A stretch of DNA of 64,000 nt, from assembly GCF_000092245.1 (NCBI RefSeq), contig NC_014166.1, positions 2,232,001 through 2,296,000 of the forward strand. The letters are read 5' to 3'. Below are positions 26,837 through 35,438 of this stretch, piece after piece; the stretch's first letter is position 1, and the number at the start of each line of letters is the position of its first letter. A program made the position numbers and the translations under genes. The DNA is from Arcobacter nitrofigilis DSM 7299. Lineage in GTDB: Bacteria; Campylobacterota; Campylobacteria; Campylobacterales; Arcobacteraceae. The notes beneath the pieces were generated by a model. It saw only the letters and a program-made list of their open reading frames with translations, was not told where the DNA came from and searched no databases.

Positions 26837-28390
26837 TTATTTAGGCACAGTAATCACAAATTTTGCCCCATCTTTTGTATTACGAACTCTTAATTTACCT
26901 TTCATATTTTTGTCAATAATTATCTTAGACATATATAAACCAATACCTGTTCCATCACTATCACTTTTAGTTGTAAAATATGGTTCAAATATTTTACTCT
27001 TTGGATTTACTTTTACACCTTCTCCATTATCTTCTATAGATAAAAGAATATAATTTCCTTGCTCTTCAGCATAGATTTTAATAATTGGATTTTCAATCTT
27101 ATTTTGAATCAAAACATCTTTTGCATTTGAGATTATGTTTAATAATACTTGTTCATATTCGTTGAGAAATGTATTTAGTTTCAGGTCATCTCCTACTTCT
27201 ATTTCTACATTTATATTGTTGTATTTTAAAGCTGATGATACTATAGTCATAACAGAGTTGATTGCATCTTTTAAATAAAACTCTTCTTTATCTTTTGTTG
27301 GCATAAAGAAATTTCTAAAGTCATCAATAGTATGAGACATATAGTTTAATACTACTTCTGCTTCTTTGGATTTTTTATCCATTGTTTCTTTATCTAATTT
27401 GTTCATACCGTGTTTAAATTTTATATTCATAAATATTGAAGAGAGTTCAGATAATGGTTGTCTCCATTGATGTGCAATATTTGATATCATCTCCCCTAAG
27501 GCAATAAACTTTGATTTTTGCACAAGTAATTGTTCATGTTCTCTATTTTTTTCTAACTCATCAGAGACTCTTTTTTCCAAAGTCTCATTTAACTCAATTA
27601 GTGCATCAGATTTTGCTTTTACTTTTTCCCTATACTCTTTGAAAAAGTCATCAATTCTTTCACTTAACAATATCGTTAAAACAATACCAATAGATAAAAA
27701 TAGTATAAATAAAAGTACATTTTGTATTATTTGAGTTTTAACCTTACTTCTTAAATCTTCTTTTTTCTTAGCAATATCTTTTTCAATATCATCTGTATAG
27801 ACCCCAACAGCTATAACCCAATTCCAAGTTGGATAAAGTTTAAAATAGGTAATTTTTTGTCTTACTTGATCAGAAGAGAACTTTTTATATACATATTGAG
27901 TAAAAGACTCCCCTTTTGCTTTTATATCATTTAAAAAATCTTGTCTGAATTTCTTCCCATTTGCATCTTTGTAATTAGATGAAATAACTTTTCCAACAAT
28001 ATCCAATCTATTTGGATTGACTAATAGTCTTGCAAACTTATCTCCACCATTAAAATCTAAAATTTCATATACAAATATATAATTACTTCTTTCCCTTTCA
28101 AAGGATATATTATTTAAAAGTCTTATTGTCTCTTCTTTTAATTCTTTTTCACTGCTACCACTTTTTGTGGCATTATAATTTATAATATCAATTACAACAT
28201 TTATCTCTTTTTTGAGAAGAGCTTTTTGGTGTGAATAATAATCATTTACAAGCTTATTTAGCTCAATATCAAAGTCAGCGTAAGTATTTTTTACGTAAAA
28301 ATATGATATAAGAGTTATCATAGTTGTCATAATAACTATAAAAATATATATGATTATTCTGGATATGTTTTTTTCGGTAACGAAACGCAA
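26837..28390 (-). CDS. Cache-domain sensor histidine kinase (probable DctS-type)
   Basis: A 517-residue membrane kinase. A TM segment (about 11-32), a periplasmic single-Cache domain (about 35-220, with FNGGDKFARLLVNPNRLD and WNWVIAVGVYTDDIEKDI) and a second TM (about 222-243) are followed by a coiled-coil linker. The phosphoacceptor box is MISNIAHQWRQPLSEL (His about 311), and the ATPase part has NIISNAKDVLI, DNGEGV and DGTGIGLYMSKIII. Cache domains of this type bind small carboxylates, fitting a sensor for the TRAP substrate next door. The start is TTG with GGAG upstream. It is divergent from the regulator gene, 57 bp apart. Confidence 0.9.
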   Translation of the reverse strand: MRFVTEKNISRIIIYIFIVIMTTMITLISYFYVKNTYADFDIELNKLVNDYYSHQKALLKKEINVVIDIINYNATKSGSSEKELKEETIRLLNNISFERERSNYIFVYEILDFNGGDKFARLLVNPNRLDIVGKVISSNYKDANGKKFRQDFLNDIKAKGESFTQYVYKKFSSDQVRQKITYFKLYPTWNWVIAVGVYTDDIEKDIAKKKEDLRSKVKTQIIQNVLLFILFLSIGIVLTILLSERIDDFFKEYREKVKAKSDALIELNETLEKRVSDELEKNREHEQLLVQKSKFIALGEMISNIAHQWRQPLSELSSIFMNIKFKHGMNKLDKETMDKKSKEAEVVLNYMSHTIDDFRNFFMPTKDKEEFYLKDAINSVMTIVSSALKYNNINVEIEVGDDLKLNTFLNEYEQVLLNIISNAKDVLIQNKIENPIIKIYAEEQGNYILLSIEDNGEGVKVNPKSKIFEPYFTTKSDSDGTGIGLYMSKIIIDKNMKGKLRVRNTKDGAKFVITVPK

Positions 28391-28447
28391 ATTTACTCCA
28401 TTTTTTTAATTATATATTTTAACATATCTTTTATTACAAGGTATCCT

Positions 28448-29131
28448 ATGGATTATAATTTAGTTAACCAACTAAGAAGTTTTACTTTACTCTATGCAGA
28501 AGATGAGATTGGTATTCAAAATAATATTTTTGAAATTCTTGATTGCATGTTTAAAAACATATATCTAGCAAAAGATGGAGAAGAAGCCTATAAACTCTAC
28601 CTAGAAAAAAAACCTGATTTAATAATTACAGATATTAAAATGCCAAAAATGAGTGGTTTAGAGCTAGTCAAAAAAATAAGAGAATCTAATCCAAAGGTTC
28701 GAGTAATAATTACTTCAGCTCATACTGATTTAGAGTATCTTTTAGACGCAACAGAGCTTCATTTGGTAAAATATATTGTAAAACCAATAACAGAAGAGAA
28801 ACTAAGCCTTGCTCTAAAAGCTTTTATAGATAGTTTTGAAAATAGCACTATTTTTAATCTTATACCTTTATGGGTTTATGATGAGAGTAAAGCATTAGTA
28901 AAAGGACCTAGAGAAGAGTTTATACTTACTAAAAAAGAGAATATATTTTTAAAAATGCTTTTAGTAAAGGGAAGAATCATCACTTACCATGAGATTGAAA
29001 ATATTCTTTGGGAAGAGACTTCTATTATGACACAAAATGCCCTAAGGCTATTTATCAAAAATTTACGAAAAAAACTTCCAAAAAATATACTTAAAAATAT
29101 ACAAGGAACTGGATATAGACTAAATATCTAA
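28448..29131 (+). CDS. OmpR-family response regulator (probable DctR-type)
   Basis: A 227-residue regulator. The receiver domain (about 1-120) has acidic EDE at 18-20, the phosphorylated Asp in LIITDIKMPKMSGLELV (about 59), and the lysine of KYIVKPITEEKL. The C-terminal winged-helix domain (about 140-227) ends in LFIKNLRKKLPKNILKNIQGTGYRLN, the Trans_reg_C recognition helix and wing. It probably works with the divergent Cache kinase to switch on the dctP promoters, whose tandem CATAA repeats suit an OmpR-type dimer. Its end overlaps the converging membrane-protein gene by 12 bp. Confidence 0.9.
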   Translation: MDYNLVNQLRSFTLLYAEDEIGIQNNIFEILDCMFKNIYLAKDGEEAYKLYLEKKPDLIITDIKMPKMSGLELVKKIRESNPKVRVIITSAHTDLEYLLDATELHLVKYIVKPITEEKLSLALKAFIDSFENSTIFNLIPLWVYDESKALVKGPREEFILTKKENIFLKMLLVKGRIITYHEIENILWEETSIMTQNALRLFIKNLRKKLPKNILKNIQGTGYRLNI

Positions 29132-29905
29132 TCCAGGTTTTCTTATTTTATTTAACTCCACAAAATATCCATTTGATAAATATACTATAAAAAATACAGC
29201 AGAAAAAAGTGCTATAAAAGGTATCATTGACATAAAATATAATAATAAAGTTCTAAATCTAAATAGATTTTTTTTACTAGTATATATCTCAAAATACTCT
29301 CTAGAACTTAACATTGTAGATGTTACATCAAAATTTAAAAGCTTGTGAAAAAAGTAGAAAATAGGTAAATTAAAAGCAATAATATTTACTAAAGGTATAA
29401 AATAAAAAGGAATAAAAAGAATAAATAATAACATCATCACAATTACACTTTTAAATGCCACCCAAAGTGGAGAGACTAATGAACCATGACCTTTTAATAC
29501 CAAATCAGGATAATGTCTTTTTCGCAAAGTCTCTATAATCATAGGAGTTAAAAATCCAATAATAATCAAAGTTGTAAAAATAGAAAAAAACAATATAAAA
29601 AATGTACCTACTGTAAAAAGTAAAAATCCAGCTAACCAAGCAGTTATAGAATAGTGTAAAAGAAAAGTCAAAACATTGACTGCCCAAACATAATAAAATG
29701 GAGCATTTGGATCAACTGTAAACTCTTCTCCATTTTGTACTTGAATAATCACTTGATCTAAAGAAGATAAACTATAATCAGCAAAACCCATAAATATAAT
29801 AACCATAACTACAACGGTTACTAAAAGAGGTACAATCGCGATTTTTAATATTTGTGGTGTGAAAAAATCTTTCAAACTTTTCTTTATCAAATCTACTTCA
29901 TTCAA
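29120..29905 (-). CDS. EI24/CysZ-family membrane protein
   Basis: A 261-residue membrane protein with about four to five hydrophobic segments (about 20-40, 78-95, 98-125, 155-185, 232-252). The pattern, including KSLKDFFTPQILKIAIVPLL at the start and LPIFYFFHKLLNFDVTSTML, fits the EI24 domain family that includes the sulfate permease CysZ. The start is TTG at 29903-29905 with AAGGA upstream. It lies nine bases after the radical SAM gene, so the two are probably co-transcribed. Sulfate transport is possible, but no sulfur-assimilation gene lies nearby, so the substrate is open. Confidence 0.72.
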   Translation of the reverse strand: MNEVDLIKKSLKDFFTPQILKIAIVPLLVTVVVMVIIFMGFADYSLSSLDQVIIQVQNGEEFTVDPNAPFYYVWAVNVLTFLLHYSITAWLAGFLLFTVGTFFILFFSIFTTLIIIGFLTPMIIETLRKRHYPDLVLKGHGSLVSPLWVAFKSVIVMMLLFILFIPFYFIPLVNIIAFNLPIFYFFHKLLNFDVTSTMLSSREYFEIYTSKKNLFRFRTLLLYFMSMIPFIALFSAVFFIVYLSNGYFVELNKIRKPGLDI

Positions 29906-29914
29906 TATTAATCC

Positions 29915-30790
29915 TTATTTGTCAAATCTTGTTCTGTAAGAACATTTTTGGCAAAGTTCTTCAACTACAATGCCTTTTTTAAATCCATCTTTTATATCAT
30001 TTACTCTTTTTGAAGTTAATATATTTTGTAAACCATCTTCAAAAACATTTCCTAGGTTAACACAGGCATCCTTATCCAAACAACAAGGAACAGCTGTTCC
30101 ATTTGCTAATATACCAAAATGAGAATCTAAACCATAACAAAAACCTTTGTCTGATACAAATTCATTTTCCAAACTTGGCCACTCAAAATAATCATCAAAA
30201 TTGAAAAATATCTTTCTTGCAACTCTTATATTTTTGGGTTTTGCCACATAAAACTGTTCAATGTCTAAAGTCAAATCAAAGTATTCATAAGCTTTTTCAA
30301 AAACTTTTTTATTAAACTCTTTTGCACTTTTTTCTTCATCAAAATTCCAAATTCTCAAATTTATGAAAAATTCAACTTCTTTTTCCAAAGCATATTTACA
30401 AAAATCAAAAATAGGAGTCAAATATTCATCTAAACTTTTTTTATGAGAATTCCCATTATATGAATTAATTGAAAAGTTTATTTGTTTTATTGCACTATTA
30501 CACAAAGATTCAAATTGTTCTTCTTTTAAGTTATATCCAGTAGTTGTAAGATTAACTTTTAAACCATGATTTTTACTTATGTCTAAATATTGATTTAAAT
30601 TTGACACAACCAAGGGATCACCAACTACATGATATGCTAACTCTTTTGTAACACTTGAGAGTTCACTATTTATCTTTTCAAACTTATCTAAACTCATTGT
30701 AGCATTTGGTAAGTTTTTTGGAGGACAAAAGGAACATTTTAAGTTACAGATATTGGTTATTTCGATATGTACTTTTTTAAAATTTTTAAT
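29915..30790 (-). CDS. Radical SAM/SPASM protein with an apparent ATT start codon
   Basis: A 291-residue protein when read from ATT at 30788-30790. The frame is open only back to a TAA three bases before AGC-ATT, and contains no ATG, GTG or TTG until codon 32 (ATG at 30695-30697), which lies after the catalytic CNLKCSFC motif (CxxxCxxC, the SAM-binding [4Fe-4S] site, from about residue 16). AAGG lies six bases before the ATT, ideal for initiation there. The C-terminal SPASM-like cysteines are CYGLDSHFG, PCCLDKDAC and ELCQKCSYRTR. The substrate is unknown. The gene precedes the CysZ-like gene and is divergent from the helicase gene. Confidence 0.8.
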   Translation of the reverse strand: MKNFKKVHIEITNICNLKCSFCPPKNLPNATMSLDKFEKINSELSSVTKELAYHVVGDPLVVSNLNQYLDISKNHGLKVNLTTTGYNLKEEQFESLCNSAIKQINFSINSYNGNSHKKSLDEYLTPIFDFCKYALEKEVEFFINLRIWNFDEEKSAKEFNKKVFEKAYEYFDLTLDIEQFYVAKPKNIRVARKIFFNFDDYFEWPSLENEFVSDKGFCYGLDSHFGILANGTAVPCCLDKDACVNLGNVFEDGLQNILTSKRVNDIKDGFKKGIVVEELCQKCSYRTRFDK

Positions 30791-30851
30791 GCTTTACCTT
30801 TAAAATAATTTTGGGAAGAGGAATAAAATTGAGATATTATACACTATTTGA

Positions 30852-30857
30852 TATAAT
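30852..30857 (+). promoter_or_regulatory. Probable -10 of the helicase promoter
   Basis: TATAAT in the 102-bp divergent spacer, 35 bases before the ATC initiation triplet. A purine-rich AAAAGGA ribosome binding site at 30880-30886 lies six bases before that triplet. The spacer must also hold the promoter of the radical SAM gene on the other strand. Confidence 0.5.
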
Positions 30858-30892
30858 CACTCTTTTAAAATACAAAACTAAAAGGAATAGTT

Positions 30893-32197
30893 ATCAAAAC
30901 TTTCAATAATATAAAACTTTGTTCAGAAATTTTAAAAGCTCTTGAAGAAGAAGGTTATGAAAAACCAACTGAAGTTCAAGAAAAAGTAATACCTGTATTA
31001 CTTAAAAATAGTGATGTAATTGCAACTGCACAAAGTGGTACAGGTAAAACTGCTGCCTTTGTACTTCCTATTTTACAAAAACTTTTTGAAACACAAGATA
31101 ATGATTCTACAAATAAAAGAGTTCTTAGAAGTTTGATTTTAGTTCCTACAAGAGAATTAGCAAAACAAATAGAAAAAAGCATCTCACACTATGGAAGATA
31201 TTTAGATATTAAACAGACTATTGTTGTGGGAGGATTAAGTCATAAAGAGCAAATTAGAAAAATAAATGCTGGGATTGATGTACTTGTTGCAACACCTGGA
31301 AGACTAATTGACCATATAAAAACAAAATCAGTAAACTTATCAAGTATAAATAATATAGTTCTTGATGAAGCTGATACTATGCTTGAAATGGGATTTTTAA
31401 AAGATATTGAACTTATCTTTTCCCAATGTGCAAAAACAAGACATATTGGAATGTTCTCTGCAACTATCAATCAAAATATTAAAAAACTTGCAAAAGAGTT
31501 TTTACACAAACCAGTTGTAATTGAAGTTTCATCACAACGTTCAGCTGTAGATATAATTGAGCAACAAATATATTTAATGGATGAAGATAAAAAAATAGAG
31601 TTTTTATCATATCTAATTGGTTCAGAAAATTGGGAACAAGTTTTAGTATTTGTTAATACTAAAGCAAAAGCAGATGAGATAACAGAACAGTTCAATTTAG
31701 ATGGACTAAAAACAGCTTGTATTCATGGAGATATAAAACAACCAGTTCGAGCAAGAGCACTGGAAGGCTTTAAATCAAAGTCATTAAGAGTACTTGTTGC
31801 AACTGATATCGCAGCAAGGGGAATAGATATAGAACTATTGCCAAATGTAGTTAATTTTGAATTACCTGAGACAACAGTTGATTATACACATAGAATAGGA
31901 AGAACAGGACGGGCTGGAAACCCAGGAGTTGCTACAACACTATTATGTGTAAAAGAGTATGTACAAATGGCTGAAATAGAAAAAGAGCTAATAATCAATA
32001 TACCAAGACTTACACATGATGAATATGAACTAAATGAAAAACAACCAAGAGTTGCAAGATTTAAAACACAATCACTTAGTCAGAAAAAAGGTTTAAGAGA
32101 TAAAAATAAAAAACCAAAAGATAAGGCTCAACTGCCTAAGAAAACAAAAAAGAAAAAAACAACAAAAAGAGATTCAAACAGAAGTTTTGGGAGATAA
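30893..32197 (+). CDS. DEAD-box RNA helicase (RhlE-like) with an apparent ATC start codon
   Basis: A 434-residue protein when started at ATC 30893-30895. The frame is closed upstream by TAA, and the first canonical start codon is a TTG at 31133, after the Q motif and Walker A, so starting there would remove essential parts. Motifs in order: Q motif EKPTEVQEKVIP, motif I AQSGTGKT, Ia PTRELA, II VLDEADTML, III FSATINQ, V ATDIAARGIDI, VI HRIGRTGRAG, then a lysine-rich tail of about 45 residues. AAAAGGA is correctly placed before the ATC. It would unwind RNA in ribosome assembly or mRNA decay. A small unknown gene follows three bases later. Confidence 0.88.
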   Translation: MKTFNNIKLCSEILKALEEEGYEKPTEVQEKVIPVLLKNSDVIATAQSGTGKTAAFVLPILQKLFETQDNDSTNKRVLRSLILVPTRELAKQIEKSISHYGRYLDIKQTIVVGGLSHKEQIRKINAGIDVLVATPGRLIDHIKTKSVNLSSINNIVLDEADTMLEMGFLKDIELIFSQCAKTRHIGMFSATINQNIKKLAKEFLHKPVVIEVSSQRSAVDIIEQQIYLMDEDKKIEFLSYLIGSENWEQVLVFVNTKAKADEITEQFNLDGLKTACIHGDIKQPVRARALEGFKSKSLRVLVATDIAARGIDIELLPNVVNFELPETTVDYTHRIGRTGRAGNPGVATTLLCVKEYVQMAEIEKELIINIPRLTHDEYELNEKQPRVARFKTQSLSQKKGLRDKNKKPKDKAQLPKKTKKKKTTKRDSNRSFGR

Positions 32198-32200
32198 GAT

Positions 32201-32530
32201 ATGATGGATATGATTTTAAATGAAAATGACTTAGTAGTAGGTGCAAGTTTTGAAAATGGAACAATTCAAGATTATGTTGATGAAACAAACACCTATGGAC
32301 TAATAAGAATAGAAGATACTACGGTAAATTGGTTTTTGCATAACCAAGATGATGCAAGTGAAGAGATGCAAAAATTATATGAAAAAGTAACTGCTAGTGA
32401 AAATCATTACATTAAAAATGATTTTGGTGAAGAGGTTGTACTTTTTGATAAAAAAGGAACTGTTTCATTTGAAGATTTTATTGAAAAGATAGATGAATAC
32501 TTGGATGTTGAATTAGTAAATGCTTTATAG
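32201..32530 (+). CDS. Small acidic protein of unknown function
   Basis: A 109-residue acidic protein not recognised. It reads MMDMILNENDLVVGASFENG at the start and contains GLIRIEDTTVNWFLHN and GEEVVLFDKKGTVSFEDFIE; no signal peptide, membrane segment or cysteine motif is seen. The predicted fold is mixed alpha/beta. GGGAGA, part of the helicase stop region, is the ribosome binding site, so its translation is tied to the helicase. It may be a partner of the helicase, but nothing shows this directly. Confidence 0.7.
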   Translation: MMDMILNENDLVVGASFENGTIQDYVDETNTYGLIRIEDTTVNWFLHNQDDASEEMQKLYEKVTASENHYIKNDFGEEVVLFDKKGTVSFEDFIEKIDEYLDVELVNAL

Positions 32531-32537
32531 CAATTTA

Positions 32538-33059
32538 CTAATTTAATTTCATTCTTTTTAATATCTCAAAAGTTTTACTAACATCATATGTAGCACTATG
32601 ATGCTTATTCTCATCAAACTCAATACCATAATAAAAACACACTTCATCTAAAGTCGGGTTTTTAATCTTAGCATTTTTATTCAAAGCTTTTACAATATGT
32701 TTATTCTCTTTCATCGTACAAATATGATTTTTAAAATTTACAATTTGTCTTAAATGACGAAGTTCAAAACTAATATTATGAGCAACTAAAGTTTCTACCC
32801 CACTACAAAACTCTACAAAATCCTCATCTTCTTTAAAATAAGAGGCATAAGATGAGTTTTGTCTTATTTTTAATATGGCTTCGGGAGTTAGCTTATGAAC
32901 TTCATATGAATAGGGATTTACAGGATAACGAGAGAGATAATACCTATGAAACTTATCACAAACTACATATTCTCCATTTACTAATTCTAACTTTACAGCT
33001 GCTGCTTCTATAACATCATGTTCATTATGGCTATTTGTTTCAAAGTCTAAAATTATCAT
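32538..33059 (-). CDS. DEDDh 3'-5' exonuclease (DnaQ/RNase T-like)
   Basis: A 173-residue single-domain exonuclease. ExoI is MIILDFETNSHNEHDVIEAA (catalytic D5 and E7), ExoII is LVAHNISFELRHLRQ (about 90-104), and ExoIII is HHSATYDVSKTFEILK (His about 157 and Asp about 162). It should degrade single-stranded DNA or RNA ends from the 3' side. It overlaps the GGDEF-EAL gene by four bases and is the last gene of that operon. It is not a polymerase proofreading subunit by context; the role is unclear. Confidence 0.85.
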   Translation of the reverse strand: MIILDFETNSHNEHDVIEAAAVKLELVNGEYVVCDKFHRYYLSRYPVNPYSYEVHKLTPEAILKIRQNSSYASYFKEDEDFVEFCSGVETLVAHNISFELRHLRQIVNFKNHICTMKENKHIVKALNKNAKIKNPTLDEVCFYYGIEFDENKHHSATYDVSKTFEILKRMKLN

Positions 33060-34981
33060 CTAACAACTAAATCTTTTGTTTCAAAAGGAGTGGGAATAGA
33101 GAAATAAAATCCTTGAGAATATTCAATTCCTAAAGACTCTATTTTATCAAAAATCTCTTTACTACTTACATACTCAACTATTACTTTTATATTTGCCTCT
33201 TTTGCAAAGGCAACAATACTTTTCACTAATAAAAATGAGACATCATCTTCGAGTATTCGTTTTATAATATTTCCATCAATTTTTATATAATCAGTTTTTA
33301 TTTCAGTTAGATAAATAAAATTTGAATATCCACTTCCAAAATCATCTATAAAAATCTTATAGCCTAAGTCTTTTAGCATTGATAAATTTTCTTTTGCATC
33401 AAGACAAGTCATAATATCTTCATTTTCAACCAACTCTAAACCTAAGCGACTTGATATACTTCTATCTTCCGCATAAGTTGTTAAAATACTTAAAATAGAA
33501 TCATTTATTATATCTTGGGGATTTAAATTAACATTGATTTTAATATTTTCATCTTCTAAAAGTCTTTTATAACAGATATCTAAAACATATTTTGTAATAT
33601 TTCGTAAAATAAAAGTACCACGAATGGCAGGTAAAATTTTATCAGGAGTAATAATTGTTCCATCTTTATCTACTATTCGTAAAAGTGCCTCATAGTGTGA
33701 TATTTTTTTTGTATTTGTATCAACAATTCCTTGATAAAAACAAATTACCCTATTCTCATCCATTGCCTCATTTATTTCACTAATAGATAGACAATTAGTA
33801 ATTTGTTCCTCATTTTCATCGTAAATTTCAATAGTATTTCTACCTTTATTTTTTGCGTTATATAAAGCGATATCTGCTAATTTAAAAGCTTCTGAAAAAG
33901 TTTTTGATTTAAAAGGTACAAGATTAACTCCAATAGAAACAGTAATATTAATATAATTTTCATTATTTATATAAAACTTGTTATTTTTAATATTTTTGTA
34001 AATTCTCTCTATTATATTTAAAGCACTTGAATGATCATTTCTTGCAGTTTTCGTTAAAATAACAAACTCTTCCCCTCCATACCTAATAACAATATCATCC
34101 TTATTTCTTGTAGATTTTAAAATTATTCTTGCAACATCTTTTAGTATTTTATCACCAACATCATGTCCATAAGTATCATTAACCCTTTTAAAAAAATCTA
34201 TATCAAGGGTAGCTAAAATATAGTCATTTAAATTTATAAAATCTTCTGATTCTTGTAAATAGTTTCTATTAAAAACATTTGTTAGTTTATCAATATAAAC
34301 TACTTTTTTCATAACACTATATTTAAATGTTTGAATAATTAAAATTATTAAAAAAATAAAAGTAATAAAAACAATTCCAATAATTACATTTTTAATTATA
34401 GTAATCATATTTTCGATATCTTCTATTTTATTAATTGAAAAATCTATTGCTAAAATAAGCTTCACTTCCCCATTTTGTATAATTGGGACAAGATAAGTTA
34501 TTGATAACTCATGTAAAAGTTTATGTGTTATTAGTTGGGGCTTTTTAGTTTTATATATATTAAACCACTTTTCACTTTCCACATCAAACTTTTGATTTAA
34601 AGCAGCTTTTTCTTTTGGCTTTGAAGCATCAACCAAAAACCTAAATATACCTTTTTTATCCCTATACAAAATATATGAGTATTTTATATTTTTTGTTAAT
34701 AATATTTTTAAATGGCGCTCTATTCGCTTTTGTAAAGTGTAATCTTCTTCTAGATAGCTAATATAATCTCTATTTTTACCCTCATCTAAAATTTCTTTTA
34801 TTGAAATAGCATTATTTTTTGCAATAGATATAACATCAAAAATAGAGATCTTAATCATTTTTTTTTCAACTTTATTTTCTAATTGAGTAACTCCATATAA
34901 AAGCAAAAGTAAAAGAAAAGAGATAAATGCAGTTAAAAATATAATTCGTAAAGGATTTCTTATAAATATTTTATCTTTCAT
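33056..34981 (-). CDS. Membrane GGDEF-EAL protein (c-di-GMP synthase/phosphodiesterase)
   Basis: A 641-residue protein from the ATG at 34979-34981, chosen because GGAAG lies seven bases before it; a TTG five codons upstream lacks a site. Layout: TM (about 10-30), periplasmic sensor region (about 35-185), TM (about 190-215), GGDEF (about 225-390) and EAL (about 400-641). The GGDEF site is IRYGGEEFVIL. The EAL site is SHYEALLRIV, with LELVENE, IDDFGSGYSN and YIKIDGNIIK, so both domains look active. It is co-transcribed with a TonB receptor and a periplasmic protein, which suggests an envelope-to-c-di-GMP pathway. Confidence 0.9.
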   Translation of the reverse strand: MKDKIFIRNPLRIIFLTAFISFLLLLLLYGVTQLENKVEKKMIKISIFDVISIAKNNAISIKEILDEGKNRDYISYLEEDYTLQKRIERHLKILLTKNIKYSYILYRDKKGIFRFLVDASKPKEKAALNQKFDVESEKWFNIYKTKKPQLITHKLLHELSITYLVPIIQNGEVKLILAIDFSINKIEDIENMITIIKNVIIGIVFITFIFLIILIIQTFKYSVMKKVVYIDKLTNVFNRNYLQESEDFINLNDYILATLDIDFFKRVNDTYGHDVGDKILKDVARIILKSTRNKDDIVIRYGGEEFVILTKTARNDHSSALNIIERIYKNIKNNKFYINNENYINITVSIGVNLVPFKSKTFSEAFKLADIALYNAKNKGRNTIEIYDENEEQITNCLSISEINEAMDENRVICFYQGIVDTNTKKISHYEALLRIVDKDGTIITPDKILPAIRGTFILRNITKYVLDICYKRLLEDENIKINVNLNPQDIINDSILSILTTYAEDRSISSRLGLELVENEDIMTCLDAKENLSMLKDLGYKIFIDDFGSGYSNFIYLTEIKTDYIKIDGNIIKRILEDDVSFLLVKSIVAFAKEANIKVIVEYVSSKEIFDKIESLGIEYSQGFYFSIPTPFETKDLVVR

Positions 34982-35438
34982 CAAAATCTTCCACAAATTG
35001 ATCGTACTCTTTTGGTAATTTTATGTGATCTTTGCTTAATCTTGTTTTTATAAAAACAATATTTGGTCTACTTTTATTCCAAAAAAATGCTCCAAAAAAT
35101 CTTTTATTAGAAAGTAGTTTTCTATAATTATTAGTGAAAAATAGTTTATTTTCTGCAGGGCACTTAGTAATATTTTTCATATTATTTTTAACAAAAACAA
35201 AATTTGATTTTTCACAACTATTACTCAAAGTAAAGTACTTAGAATAAACTCTTTTTTCAAGAGTAGTTATATTTGGAATAAAAAGTTTAATATTCTCTTT
35301 TAAAGAACCTCTTGCTATTTTTGCAATAATTTTTGCTTCTAAGTCTATCTCTTTATCATATTTATTCACTAAAAAAGTATATTGTGAAGAAGAGAATGCA
35401 AATGATATTATTGTAAGTATTATTATAAAAGTTTTCAT
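34971..35438 (-). CDS. Secreted periplasmic protein (possibly YfiR/DUF4154-like)
   Basis: A 155-residue protein from the ATG at 35436-35438, which overlaps the TonB receptor stop (TAATG). A signal peptide (residues 1-16, MKTFIIILTIISFAFSSS) is clear. The rest is basic with two cysteines (SNSCEKSN and ITKCPAEN) that could form a disulfide. The end, FFGAFFWNKSRPNIVFIKTRLSKDHIKLPKEY split over two strands, vaguely recalls the C-terminus of YfiR/DUF4154 proteins, which often sit between TonB receptors and GGDEF proteins. That assignment is a guess. Its stop overlaps the GGDEF-EAL gene by 11 bp. Confidence 0.7.
   Translation of the reverse strand: MKTFIIILTIISFAFSSSQYTFLVNKYDKEIDLEAKIIAKIARGSLKENIKLFIPNITTLEKRVYSKYFTLSNSCEKSNFVFVKNNMKNITKCPAENKLFFTNNYRKLLSNKRFFGAFFWNKSRPNIVFIKTRLSKDHIKLPKEYDQFVEDFDER

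Noticed and set aside
29915-30697. Radical SAM gene started at the first ATG
   Set aside because: This start removes the CxxxCxxC cluster motif that lies just upstream in the same open frame, so the ATT start is preferred.
31133-32197. Helicase gene started at TTG 31133
   Set aside because: The protein would lack the Q motif and Walker A, although these are intact in the same frame upstream.
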